Shown: one piece after another, positions 19,510 to 30,653 of the stretch | How positions within the stretch are numbered: the first letter of the stretch is position 1 | How the letters are laid out: each line of letters opens with the position of its first letter | Assembly: GCA_030141605.1 (NCBI GenBank) | Contig: JAQGDQ010000363.1 | Location: 122,501-162,500 of the forward strand | Reading direction: 5' to 3' | DNA: 40,000 nucleotides | DNA from: Tubiluchus corallicola | Taxonomy: Eukaryota > Priapulida > Priapulimorpha > Priapulimorphida > Tubiluchidae | Notes under the pieces: generated by a model | Told to the model about the DNA's origin: nothing | The model's database searches: none | Seen by the model: only the letters and a program-made list of their open reading frames with translations | Position numbers and translations under genes: made by a program

Positions 19510-19735
19510 GAGAGAGAGAAGAAAGAGAGAGAACACGTAGACACACACAGAGAGTGAATACGAGAATGAGAGAGAGAAAGAGAAAGAGAAAGAATGAAAA
19601 TTAGAAAGAGAGAGAAAGAGGAGGAAGTAAAAGAAAATGAGGAAAAGAGAGAAAGAAAGCGAAAGAAAAAGGAGCAGAAAGCAGGTGAATGAGAAAGAAA
19701 GAGAGAGAGAGAACAAAAAGCGAAAGGAGACAGAC
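19370..19735. repeat. (GA)n and purine-rich tract preceding repeat family 1 copy 2
   Basis: A perfect (GA)n run (about 19439-19504) is followed by mixed GA/GAAA sequence that matches the tract before copy 3. The strand asymmetry (almost pure purine on +) could form triplex DNA. Confidence 0.93.
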
Positions 19736-19776
19736 AGATAAGCAGAAAGAGTTACAGATGAATTTAGTGAGTTACG

Positions 19777-20325
19777 GGAAGACCGGACGATTGTTTAGAC
19801 TCAATCTCATTTTAATTTACTGTGCAAAATATACATTTTTTGGGTTATAAAAGTTAACAATTGTTCCTTATATTTGAATAATCAGCTAGAAAGTTAATTA
19901 ACAGCATTCGAACACAGCTATTGCTTACGTCTGAAACTAACCACAGTTTGTGCAATGGTAGGCGTCTTCCCTTGCGCGTCAAGTACATTTGCCTAGGTGT
20001 TACTGCTTAATAAACGCATGTCACGGAAGATGGGCTCTACATCATATTATGTCAGAAACTAACACAGCAGTTCATGATCATGGTTATCACGGTACCGCCT
20101 TCTATTTGTCGGCCACGCGCACGTGACAAAAAGGCGCCGCTGCCAATCTTAGTAGATTCACTGAGCCACGCGCAGCTTTGAAAGTTTAACGAAATTTGAG
20201 TATCCGAGGTAATTATTATTTAATCTAAGCTTTGATTTAAAAAAAGCTATTGTAGTTTTCAATACTTTACAGCATTCTTTATTCTGAACTCTTGTTTACA
20301 CAATCATTCGGTTGTCCTTTAAGCG
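19777..20325 (+). repeat. Dispersed repeat family 1, copy 2 (full length)
   Basis: Same block order as copy 1: GGAAGACCGGACGATTG, GCTTACGTCTGAAACTAACC, ATGGTTATCACGGTACCGCC, CGCACGTGACAAAAA, and GAGGTAATTATTATTTAATC. One internal insertion (around 20005-20045) distinguishes it from copy 1. Confidence 0.85.
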
Positions 20326-20649
20326 ATGCTGTCTCTGGCAAGTAAAAGGATGGACGACTGCTTTCATATACCTTACTGCCTTTCTAGCTATTTAGCACGT
20401 TGAGGAAGGATGCGTATGCACCAACTTTAATAATTGCCCACGATAGTCAACATCAGTAGATTCATTTCATCATTAATAATAATCTTGAAATTAAGATTGT
20501 GAATAATTAATTAGTTACTACAGATTATTTAAAGCTCAAAGTTAATTACAAAAAATAATCTAATTAACAAGTAATTGCCTAACTCTTACTAGAACTGCTA
20601 AATTGTTGATAAGCTATAAGAATTGAACTGGGACATGTCACAATCATTG

Positions 20650-20716
20650 CCCAGAGCAGAGTGGTCTAGCGGTCATTCTGCTCGCCTTGTAAGTGAAATG
20701 TCCATGGTTGAAATAC
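20650..20716 (+). mobile_element. tRNA-derived SINE-like head
   Basis: GAGTGGTCTAGCGGTCA resembles the A box of Leu/Ser-type tRNAs. GGTTGAAATAC about 45 bases later is a degraded B box. No complete cloverleaf. Confidence 0.42.
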
Positions 20717-21074
20717 AGATTTGTCCTGTCTTTTCACACATTTAATTTTTTTCGGATAAAGCTGATTTCAAAATTTAACAATTATTGTGTGTTCATGGCG
20801 CACTCGAATGATCGCTTTCAGTGTGAATATGCTGCTATTTTCAGATTATGTTGACTAATAATTTTGATGCTCGCAAACTGTTGAAAATCGTTATTCCTGG
20901 AAGGATCATTTTTCATCTTTTGGGAAATTCTCATCTTCTTTTAAAGAAGCTAATTGCTCTTCTACATATATTACCCTAATGAGAAAAGACGGGTGATATT
21001 TATACGGCTTTTTTATTTTTATTGAGTGATATTACACCTGACATAAAGTCTTATTATAGTTAAACGTGATCCGC

Positions 21075-21088
21075 GTAACCATGGCAAC
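21075..21088. promoter_or_regulatory. X-box-like palindrome (RFX-type site)
   Basis: GTAACCATGGCAAC fits the RFX consensus GTNRCC(N0-3)RGYAAC. It is flanked by CGC on both sides. RFX X-boxes mark ciliary gene promoters in animals, but no gene is visible next to this one. Confidence 0.35.
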
Positions 21089-22124
21089 GCGACACAGAGT
21101 TATAAATAGGCAAAAAGTAAAGTATTATTAAGTTAACATTAATGTCGCAGTAAAAAGTAGGTTTTGCCACATTACTCGATGATGTAGAACTACGTTTATG
21201 ATAATCAAAATGTATTTTTGTTGAAATAGACCAGATTTCATGATCAGAATTAGATACAGCCACTTGGTGATTACAATTACAATTACAATTACAACATGAT
21301 GCAATTCAGGCAAATAAATCGGCGTATATTTTCTTGTAGTCTTGCATGCTATATTTTTGGTGAATTTTATTCAATAGTAATTTTTTAGTAAATGGATTGG
21401 TCAGTATTGATCGATTAGGTATTGAAGCAAACTGTAATTTTTTTAAATATCTCCCGCAGATGGCGCCACGTTGTTTCCGGTGGCATGTTCTCGTAATTAT
21501 TCGATATCACTGGTCTGCAAAATGATCATTTGATGACGCTCATGCTTTAGAATTATTAAATCCGCTTCGCACTTTTTTATTACATGTGTAGAAGCTAAAA
21601 TAGCGATAGGCCTCATTAAAACAGCTAAAGCTGCGTCCACACTTGTTCAGACAGGAAAGTGATAAATGCACGACAATTTATGTCAGCTGTACTTAATTTA
21701 TGTCATTTGCAGCATTAATTAAGCTTTGAAAATTGAAAGAAGGAAAGATTCAAAACGCTGCCGCAATTTTTGTAACCATAACAACAGAGACGCGACCACT
21801 CATCTAAGCTCAATTATTATACTTTGCTTGCCTGCCCTTTAAAAGGCTTTAATTTAAGAAGTATCTACGTGTGTATGTCGAATCAACGCTGTTTCCATAA
21901 CAACAGCAAAAAGTCTGGGAAGCCTCCTAAGTGATTTGATTTTGCAGAGGTTCTGTCTTGATACTCATGTGTTTAGGATGCTGTCAACTAATAGATTCGC
22001 GATAGTGAGTGTGAAAAGCATGCCCCGTGAGAGGCAAATAGCAAAAGAATGTTTCCAAATAAATAAACGCGATGCTAAGTGAGAACGTTCAATATTCTGA
22101 ATACAATTCTCATCTTTGCATACA

Positions 22125-22461
22125 AGAACAGCCAGGGCCTATTTCAAGGGGGGGGGGATACTTCCCCGAGGCATCACCCTCCAGTGGGGCCTCGCGCCAA
22201 GGTAATACTCGCGTGCCGTTTGCCAGTATTGACAAGTACTAAGGACTGGTCTGGAGAATAAAGCAGTTTTTCTTTCAATTGTTCTTTCCTTTAACAACTG
22301 TATAACTCCATATTTTCTCTTCGAAAATGCTTCTCCGGCGTTCTAGCAGTTCAAAAATTTTCTGGGCGCCAACCATGGTAGCGCTTGCCCCCCCCCGATG
22401 GGCCCTCACACGCCCCACTTCCCCGGGCCTCGCTTAGGCTGAAATAGGCCCTGAGAACAGC
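22125..22461. mobile_element. Non-autonomous hAT-type element (MITE) with TSD
   Basis: CAGGGCCTATTTCA at 22133-22146 is matched by its exact reverse complement TGAAATAGGCCCTG at 22440-22453. The 8-bp direct repeat AGAACAGC lies immediately outside both ends (22125-22132 and 22454-22461). CAGGG termini and 8-bp target duplications are hallmarks of the hAT superfamily. The 321-bp element has no transposase, and its interior is rich in G and C runs (GGGGGGGGGG, CCCCCCCC). It must depend on a transposase elsewhere. Perfect ends and duplication suggest a fairly recent insertion. Confidence 0.9.
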
Positions 22462-22511
22462 GCGTATAACTCCTGCGCTTTCACCTCGGCACATGCAACC
22501 TCAGAATCTTG

Positions 22512-23370
22512 TAACAAGGTACCCGAGGTTGCAGGCAGCCAAAAGTGTCAAGCATGCGCATTAATCCACGTAGTTTTTCACTGCTTGACCCTCCCCAATG
22601 AAAACTTTGTGAATTAAAAAAGATATTTCATTAATCGGGTAGCAAGGTACCCGAGGTTGCAGGCAGCTAAGGGTGTCAAGCATGCGCATTAATCCACGTA
22701 GTTTTTCACTGCTTGAGCCTCTCCAATGAAAACTTTGTGAATTAAAAAAGATATTTCATTAATCGGGTAGCAAGGTACCCGAGGTTGCAGGCAGCCAAAA
22801 GTGTCAAGCATGCGCATTAATCCACGTAGTTTTTCACTGCTTGACCCTCCCCAATGAAAACTTTGTGAATTAAAAAAGATATTTCATTAATCGGGTAGCA
22901 AGGTACCCGAGGTTGCAGGCAGCTAAGGGTGTCAAGCATGCGCATTAATCCACGTAGTTTTTCACTGCTTGAGCCTCTCCAATGAAAACTTTGTGAATTA
23001 AAAAAGATATTTCATTTATCGGGTAGCAAGGTACCCGAGGTTGCAGGCAGCCAAGAGTGTCAAGCATGCGCATTAGTCCACGTAGTTTTTCACTGCTTGA
23101 GCCTCCCCAATGAAAACTTTGTGAATTAAAAAAGATATTTCATTAATCGGGTAGCAAGGTACCCGAGGTTGCAGGCAGCTAAGGGTGTCAAGCATGCGCA
23201 TTAATCCACGTAGTTTTTCACTGCTTGAGCCTCTCCAATGAAAAATTTGTGAATTAAAAAAGATATTTCATTAATCGGGTAGCAAGGTACCCGAGGTTGC
23301 AGACAGTCAGAAGCGTTAAGCAAGTGCATTAATCAACGTACTTTCTCCATTCTTTAAGCCTCCTCATGGG
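22512..23370. repeat. 128-bp tandem array with alternating A/B units (256-bp higher-order repeat)
   Basis: GGTACCCGAGGTTGCAG starts at 22518, 22646, 22774, 22902, 23030, 23158 and 23286, each exactly 128 bp apart. Units 1, 3 and 5 carry GCAGCCAA(A/G)AGTGTC. Units 2, 4 and 6 carry GCAGCTAAGGGTGTC with GAGCCTCTCC. The seventh unit is diverged. Each junction holds the foldback TCGGGTAGCAAGGTACCCGA (7-bp stem, 6-base loop). Confidence 0.96.
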
Positions 23371-23404
23371 GCGTTATTAACCAATGAGCTAACTAAGCTA
23401 TTGC

Positions 23405-23455
23405 CAAGGACGCCAAAATTTGAATGACGTCACATTTTAGGCGCCAAATTTTAAA
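23405..23455. promoter_or_regulatory. CRE palindrome inside an inverted repeat
   Basis: TGACGTCA (23425-23432) lies between AAAATTTG (23415-23422) and CAAATTTT (23445-23452). GGCGCCAAA resembles an E2F half site. It could be a promoter element or the tip of a mobile element; no transcript is evident. Confidence 0.3.
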
Positions 23456-23805
23456 AAAATTCTTACCCTCCTCGGAAAATGCGCTTCCGTTCATATTCAT
23501 GTAAAACAAGCATTGTGGAATACACCACAGGCAGTTACTGTGACCTGTTGCTATATAAGTGCCACATAACGAACAACTGCAAGGTACTACACAACAAGCA
23601 GTTGCCTAGCCTGCCTATATATAAAAGTAGGTCATATACACGTAATTTTAGCAATGACAATGTAGAAATTAGGATAATAGTAATACTACATAATACACCA
23701 CTAGTAATTAATCTTTGAGTATATAATTTATCATAAATTGGCAATACAGGGCGGAACATGTCTATTAACCTAGGGCGTCGGGAAGTTTTGCTCCTACTCC
23801 TGCGC
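23456..23805. other. Non-coding stretch between array and solitary unit
   Basis: Short open frames on both strands here do not resemble known proteins. No other signal. Confidence 0.4.
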
Positions 23806-23810
23806 CCTCA

Positions 23811-23875
23811 TTTATCGGGTAACAAGGTACCCGAGATTGTAGACAGCCAGAAGTGCCGAGCATGCGCATTAACAC
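23811..23875. repeat. Solitary diverged copy of the 128-bp unit
   Basis: TTTATCGGGTAACAAGGTAC, CCGAGATTGTAGACAGCCAG, and GAGCATGCGCATTAA correspond to the hairpin and the first half of the array unit, about 440 bp to its right. It shares GTAACAAG with the left edge of the array and GACAG with unit 7. Confidence 0.85.
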
Positions 23876-24224
23876 AGTTCAGTAACAGCATAAACATCGT
23901 TCAAATCTCGTTTTTCTGGTCATTGCAGCTCTTTATAATGTTCAGTTCATACTTCACTCAGCAGAAGATCTAGAATATCTACTGCTAAACACGAAAGAAA
24001 AAGTTGACTTTTAAAACATAAATTACCTATTTTTTACTAGAGTCGACTACAATGTGCTTTCACTCGTCATCGAGAACCACGTTCTTGTGCCATTGTGAAA
24101 AACATTTAGAAAAAACAGATTTGTAAAGATACTATACCACCATAATACAGCACAGTGCAACATACGTAATCTTTATTGCAAGTGAGTTTATTACATTGCT
24201 GGTGGGAATGAAATGTGAAAAAAA

Positions 24225-24290
24225 TTTATTCGAACTCGGGACCATCGAGTTACCAGCGCCTCCTCTTAGACCACATAGTCCCTTGACATA
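24225..24290 (-). mobile_element. tRNA-Leu/Ser-like SINE head
   Basis: On the minus strand TATGTGGTCTAAGAGG is a good A box for a Leu-type tRNA (GAGTGGTCTAAGG). CGAGTTCGAAT is a good B box about 30 bases later. The acceptor stem does not close, so it is a SINE or pseudogene. Confidence 0.5.
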
Positions 24291-24484
24291 AGTGCACATT
24301 CTAATTCAATCCAAATGGTTTGTCAATCATTCAGTATGTCAAAGTGTTGCAGTACGGTACTTTTACTAACTAAATAAATTTGTTGGTTTAGAGTTTTAGT
24401 CAGAACTTTTAATAATTTTAGCCTAGAATATGCTCAATTGAGTAAATTAACACTTGGACTGATTGATGAACGTCTTGATCACAA

Positions 24485-24540
24485 GGAGCTGAGTGGTCTG
24501 ATGATCTAAATCATTGAACCTGTAACTCTGTTTCCAGTTT
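24485..24540 (+). mobile_element. tRNA-like SINE fragment
   Basis: GAGTGGTCTGATGATC resembles the same Leu-type A box as at 24270 (-) and 20658 (+). The B box is not convincing. Confidence 0.3.
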
Positions 24541-24599
24541 TTCCCCCATTATGTTTCTTTTTTCATCAATTTCATTAAATTTATGGACAACTTTGGCTA

Positions 24600-25190
24600 G
24601 GTTTTACTACATGTTCGATTTAACAATCAGTTATAGGAAAACAAGTGTTACTTTCTTATCTATTAGGACCAAAAGTCTGGGATGAGATATGTTAATCCGC
24701 AAAAAATAGCAGATCTATTACTAGATTTAAAAAATGCTAAAAAATCAAATTTTCAAAACTTCTATCAGTATCCATCCTCACAGCTGTGGCAAAACAGTGG
24801 TGTTGTCTTAATCAGGTTATCTTAATTTTGTATACTATTAACAAATAATAGTCTTTCTATCTTTTATATCATCTCATATATGAACTTCATTCATTACATC
24901 ATTCCATTTTAAGCACTAATGTTTTTTTATCATACGATTCATTTCAAATTTTCGGATTATTTTCATTACTTTTTTTTCTTTCACAGTGTGGGACAAGCCC
25001 TGCTTTTTGATTGCCCGCAACATATTTACATTCGTATATAGGTGAACAGTGTTTGAGGCTTTTCTTGTGCAGAAACAATAAAAATTTATTTGTATTATGT
25101 TCATTGTAGGCCCTTTCACTAGATATTGTACATGAAACTATTGTAAATGTGTAATGTCAAATAAATGACTTATGACTTATCTATTATGTA
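24600..25190 (+). mobile_element. Decayed LINE 3' end
   Basis: LLGPKVWDEI is readable from about 24660, just before a stop. G-P-x-(V/I)-W-x-x-(I/L) precedes the C-terminus of many non-LTR reverse-transcriptase proteins. The segment ends in CAAATAAATGACTTATGACTTAT, a polyadenylation-like signal plus short tail repeat (about 25160-25183). Frame breaks surround the readable part, so it is inactive. Confidence 0.5.
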
Positions 25191-25194
25191 GAGG

Positions 25195-27350
25195 AATCTG
25201 ACTTCATTTCGCGTTTAGTTACGAAATACAGCAGCTACCTTTCAAATATTTAGGCGTTGCAAATCTTCTACTGGGCTTGTCCAGGTTTTCCCAGTTAACA
25301 CGAAATTACACAAGCTTCGTAATAGGTCCCAGTGGGCAATGACCCTCACGCGAGTAGCAACGAGCCTTTTTATAAGCTCCATATTAATTTATGTTTTTGT
25401 ACTCGTTATAGTAGTTGAGTTGCTGGTTCTGTACCTCCCAAATGAAAGTTTTTCAGCCTCCTTTGTGGAGAAATTTACAGCCGTTTAATTTATGCAAACT
25501 GTTCGCAAGCATTCAGGGAAATAAATTCTCCTGCTGCTTTTATTGCCGAAGACGCGAGAATTTGTTCCCAATAATAATTCTTGTTTACGAGGCGGCGGCC
25601 ATCTTGCTCCCTTTCATTAACAAATTTCATCTATTCTCCGTAATGCTCAGCGTGCAAGTATTAATTAAATATATAAAGTTTAATTTCCAGTATAATTTAT
25701 TATCGGATGATGTGGCAAATGAGTCTACACCGAGGAAATTTTTAGATATATAGGGATGGATAAGAAGTTAAAAAACAAAGCGTCCACGAAAACGGAAATG
25801 TCACAACAAAACTGCCAATCGATAAAATTTTCATTAATTTACACTTCTCACAGGTAAATGCGCAGCTAAGCCAGGTATGCTGAGTTTTTAAGGCAGTACA
25901 GCAACAACGTTAAAGTCTATGACCTAACCTATTACTAAAGGTTTCCTGAAAAGTTTCGTTAGTGGATAAAAGCGCAGAAAACTCAGAATTTCCAATTGTA
26001 AAAACCACACGAATGCAGAACGATCGTAAATCATGTACATTTCGAAAACAACGCATAATTTACAACTCGTGATAGTTTGCAGTTTCTTTACCTACGGTAG
26101 CCCATACGTGCAAACTATTTTATCTTCAACACTGGGAAACAAAAACTGCCAATGAACAAAATCGCAAAACTGAGAAAGGAGACTTATGTTTCGTCTAACG
26201 TAAGCCTAATGACTAATGCGTTATTTGTCTGTGCAAACCATAGATACAAAATATTAGTCTGGTGGACATAGATCACCTCAGAATGCGAATCACCGGGTTA
26301 CGTACATACTTGCAAAGTATACAAACTTTAGTAACATGTAATGTCCAACGGCCCGGATATGTGAACTAAGAACAGCTTTTACTATTGCATCTGTTTTTTC
26401 CTAAAAAAAAATTAGTGCACGCATTGTTTGCGTCATAATGAGTAAACGAGTGCTAAGTTTTGTAGAACGAGAATAACACCATGGAGAAACGAACCTCTTT
26501 ATAGAGTTACTTCGCAGACGAGTAACTCCAAAACAAGCTCAGATATACCAGATTAAGTAGGTTAATTTGGAAGTGTCACAATTACAAAGAAGTTAGTAAT
26601 TCTCTGGAGAGAAAATTAGGAATTCTATGCTTAAGCGAAAGACAAAAAAATCAGAGTACGTATTTGAACTCACCACTTTTGACTGCATCTACACAAAAAA
26701 TTTCAGTTCACAAACATCGAATAAAAGGGAAATATTGTAATCATGATAATTATACAACATTCTTTAGGAAAACGAGAAAAAATTCCGTGAAATGAAGCTC
26801 ATTTACAGATGTGCAAATCTGCAAGATAGTGTGTAGCCATTGCAGCCAAGTAACCAAAAAAAACTAAAAGGAAGCAGTCGTATAAATACCACAAAATTTG
26901 GTTTAGCGATAATAACATTTTAAATGTAAATTTTACTTTTGTGAAACGACGTTCTTGAAGAAGGTTTGAGTTCATTAGAAGAACATCATTTCACAAAACA
27001 AAAATGTGCTTTTAGAAAGTTATTGTATGTAAAAACAAGTTTTATGACATTTAAGCGAAATATTTGCGATATTTCAAATCTGTTTCGAATAGATTGCTTC
27101 GAGCTCTACGGGTTATACAGCCAATGACAGATAATGGATAATGGTAACAAACTCTCGTCTAACCCATCAGTTTCTGTTTGCAGAAGTGATTTACAAACAG
27201 AGGCCTCGGTTTACACATGTTATGATCAGGTCTTGATCTAACTGAATCTTTTATACAGAGATACGTGACGCTGTCTTCATTAGATCAATGTGAATATGAA
27301 TAACTATCATTATACAGTTCGCGTTCATATAATTAGCAAAATTCTTTATT
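25195..27350. other. Long non-coding stretch, no gene recognised
   Basis: A 112-codon + frame at 25415-25753 is open but resembles no family and has skewed, mostly hydrophobic composition. It is probably chance. One YY1-like site is at 25594. The rest is AT-rich with no array. Confidence 0.45.
25594..25606. promoter_or_regulatory. YY1-like site GGCGGCCATCTTG
   Basis: This matches the extended YY1 consensus (GCGGCCATCTTG) in a locally GC-rich spot. In vertebrates such sites lie near transcription starts. A start site here is only a possibility. Confidence 0.35.
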
Positions 27351-28300
27351 AAACAATTACTCCTCATGTTCAATATACATATTTACATACACAGTCTTAT
27401 TATATATACAGTCATTTACATTATTATATACATGGTATTTTATGCACTTTAAAATAAAGATATTTAATTTTTTTTAAATAGATATAAATAAAAATATTAT
27501 ATACATAGTCTTTTAAACACTTTAAATAAATAATCTTTACTTAAAGTCGGGTGTGCAATGGAAAAGCATTTCTCAAATAAGCTATTCGTAACAGCAAATA
27601 TACAGGATACTAAACTTTCTGCGAGAAATAGGAAATAAAATCAAGATGTGAAAAATGGGGTGCTCTAAAAATACAAATATTTAATGAAACACAAATAAGA
27701 ACAAAGACAAGACAGTAACAAAAATTGAATAATAGACATATAAAAATTTGAACATCACTTCTGACAATATATTATTGAAATTAATTATCAAAATTAAAAA
27801 AAAACTTAGTTACTAGTATACATATAACTGCGGCTAATAACAATTGTCCGACATTAGAGAAATTCTCCATTTCTAAAATTCAAATGCAATTTTGCTAAAC
27901 AGCTACGCTTTAACAACTCAGACCATTTTTGATTGGTTAATTGTTACTTAATGCATTTAAGGGTTCAGCTGATTAGTTATAAGAGTAATACAGGCGCGCC
28001 ATTGGTCAAAATGCGTTATTGTCTCCTGTACTTAAGCAGCTTAGCTTCTGTACAAGTGTAGTACATTACTGCCGTTTGAACGTGGTCTAAAACATATTTG
28101 AGTACAATTTTGTGCAAAACATATAACAAACAACACACTCTTTGTGTACACAATTGTCAAATGAAGTACAGATTTAATATTGGACAAAATCAGAGCCAGC
28201 CTATTAAGTGATATTGTATTATAAACGGAAATACGAATGATTATAATAGATTTCTCATTGTAGGAAAGGAAGTCACTTAGCATACTGGATCTACTGCATT
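27330..28300. other. AT-rich stretch, possible reverse retroelement tail
   Basis: TTCTTTATTAAAC near 27340 could be the reversed tail (AATAAAGAA) of a retroelement, followed by highly AT-rich sequence to about 27850. No coding remnant was found. Confidence 0.3.
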
Positions 28301-29945
28301 GCTATCAATTGAGCTTAGAAAATTTTGATAAAAACATTTACAAAAAGACTGTCCATGGACCATAAAGTTAATTTATACTGCCGCTGTACATAAATGTTCA
28401 CGAGCGTGGTTGCCGCCATTCAGTTGAAAATTATGACGTAACTGGTGGCTTCGTGACTTTTCGTGAGCGCATTCCAGCTTTTTTAACCCTTGCATGCCTG
28501 TTACAGTAATTCAAACTTCTGCACCTTGTCTAGTATTCATGCAGAAAATAGCTGCCTAATTTTTTGTAAAACTGCTTATACCTCAGTCGCAAATTAACAA
28601 TTCGCTGCTTTTGTTCAGTCGAGGAATGACGTCATTGGTGGAAAATTGGGAGCGCCCAAGTGTGAAATGATAACAACGTTTAAAAAAGTTTGCTATTTAC
28701 ACTTATCCCTCTTTTCAGAAGGCTTAACATTTCCTTTAAAAGTTTATAATTTAATTGATAAAGTTTACGAACACATTATGAATAAGCTTATGGAGAAAAA
28801 GAAAAAAACACGTAGCAATCCGATAAATGTCTGCTGAATTAATTCATAACAAATTCTAGTCTTCTGCAATTCTCTTCGTTGTAGACTACGTATTCATGTG
28901 TGCCAGATTCAAACCCTAATTGTATATTATTTCACTAAAAAATTCCGGAACCTACGTACGAATGAAGTCAAACATTACTCACAGTAAACACATGTATATC
29001 AGAAACAGGAGTCTGTTGAATTAATAAAAATAACAAGTGTTTTTTCTTGCAGGAATAACAAAAATTTACCCCTAGAGGCAACGTTCCCCATTTGCCCCCA
29101 GCCTATTTGTTACACATAGCATGTCATTTTGGATTACAAAGTAGCTCTATAACCAAGTCTGTTTCTCCGTGATGCTATTCCTGTTCTTGTTTTCTTTCTT
29201 CAATAATTTGCTGTTAGTTTTTAATATTGTGACGTCACAACGGAGCTACTCCGTTTTCTAAACTTTTTAAAAACTGGGCAGTGAATTTTGCAGTCCGAAT
29301 GAACAACAATTCCAAAACAATGGCGTTCTAAATGACATTGTGAGCAATTAGGTGGAAAAACTCATTTGTTCGAATACCATGCATGTGTTAAACACCGCCT
29401 CATTTGCTTCCGTAATGAAAACTTAAAGAAAAAAATCATTTCTCAAATGAGCGGAAACCATTCCACGGCAACGGTAACGTCACTCCATTGATTTCCGATT
29501 ACATATTGACTTGATCAAAAGGATTAGAGCTGAGGTTGTTATCTTAACCTGCGAGCTTGAGCAGCTCATGTTTAATCACGTGGTTCTAATTGAAATCTGA
29601 GACTTTACGTACATACAGTGAAGCTGTTGAGGTTGAGAGAGCTGGGCCAAGGAGAGCTATAGAGAGTTGTGTCTTCACGTTGATTTGTAAACTTGATTTC
29701 AGTTTCTTAAAAGGGAAGGAAAAAATGAGTTTTAAGGCATATCTCAAAAATCTTTCCATGCAAAGTTGTATTACTTAGCAGTACGTTTACCTGTTTGAAA
29801 GACATTTGTAATTAGAAAAGAAAATTCTTAATAATTTGAAATATTTGGGCGACTTTGTAAAACTGCATTGTCATTCCTTTGCTCTGTGCATCACTGATTC
29901 ACCAAATATTATTGATCTCCTTGATCATACTAACTAATTTAAATT
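28300..29945. other. Non-coding stretch, no gene recognised
   Basis: Palindromic CRE-type sites TGACGTCA lie near 28627 and 29231. No exon, RNA gene or array is evident. Confidence 0.45.
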
Positions 29946-29954
29946 TTTGCTTAG

Positions 29955-30172
29955 TTAGCGAAGAGGGTGCTGCGCATGCTCTGAATATTTTCAAAAATTT
30001 TACGCAATGCTATCTGACCTTATTTCAAACGATTCACTATTAAAATAGCAGCGCCTAGAGGTCATCGAGGGAGCTTAAATTTACAAGCTTTATACAGTGT
30101 TACTGTTAAAGTAAGCTCTGTATGCAATAAGACAGCATGTAAGCGATATAAAATTTCAAAACGAATTTTTAG
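29955..30172 (+). repeat. Dispersed repeat family 2, copy B
   Basis: Homologous with 18690-18895 over its length and, in its 3' part, with 34765-34850 on the minus strand (CTGTATGCAATAAGAC is shared between B and C). Confidence 0.7.
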
Positions 30173-30174
30173 GT

Positions 30175-30610
30175 TTTATTTATGAAGCGTGTTTTCTTAA
30201 GCTTTAAGTAAGCAAGCAAGTCAGTTTTGAGCATCTCAAATATCTCATGATTCTCAGCTTTTCATTTAATAACTTAACATAATGTAATATAATTGTAATA
30301 TTTAACCACTGTAAATACCGTTTACTATTATTATAATTGCATAACATTTAAGACAAGTTCACGTAGCAATTTTATTTTTTGTCTCAGAAATTGTCTTAAA
30401 ATTTTGTTTTAATCAAATACAATTTCTGCTGCAGGTTTCATTTTTCATGAAACTAGGCTAGTATTTCAAACGAAACTGAATTAAATTGGAACTAAGATTA
30501 CTCTTACAGCAAATGTTTATTAGCTAAAACATTTCTTTTGGAAGAGAGAGAAAAGAGGCTTGTACACGGTGCTAGCAGCTAATACACTTTCCCCTGGTTT
30601 TAATAATCTG
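30175..30610. other. Non-coding stretch, no gene recognised
   Basis: AT-rich sequence between repeat family 2 and the CT tract. Nothing identifiable. Confidence 0.45.
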
Positions 30611-30621
30611 ATGGCTTTATA

Positions 30622-30622
<1 letters not shown>

Positions 30623-30653
<31 letters not shown>

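Larger units (their letters stand above)
20330..22120. other. Non-coding stretch with SINE-like head and X-box-like site
   Basis: No coding signal. It includes a tRNA-like piece (20650-20716), an RFX X-box-like palindrome (21075-21088) and a short (ACAATT)4 repeat (about 21271-21294). Confidence 0.45.

Noticed and set aside
22512-23370. CRISPR-like array
   Set aside because: The units are contiguous near-identical 128-mers with no variable spacers, and the window is eukaryotic.
25415-25753. 112-codon + strand open frame with hydrophobic segments
   Set aside because: No recognisable motif, no family resemblance and no splice-site support. I cannot distinguish it from chance in AT-rich DNA.
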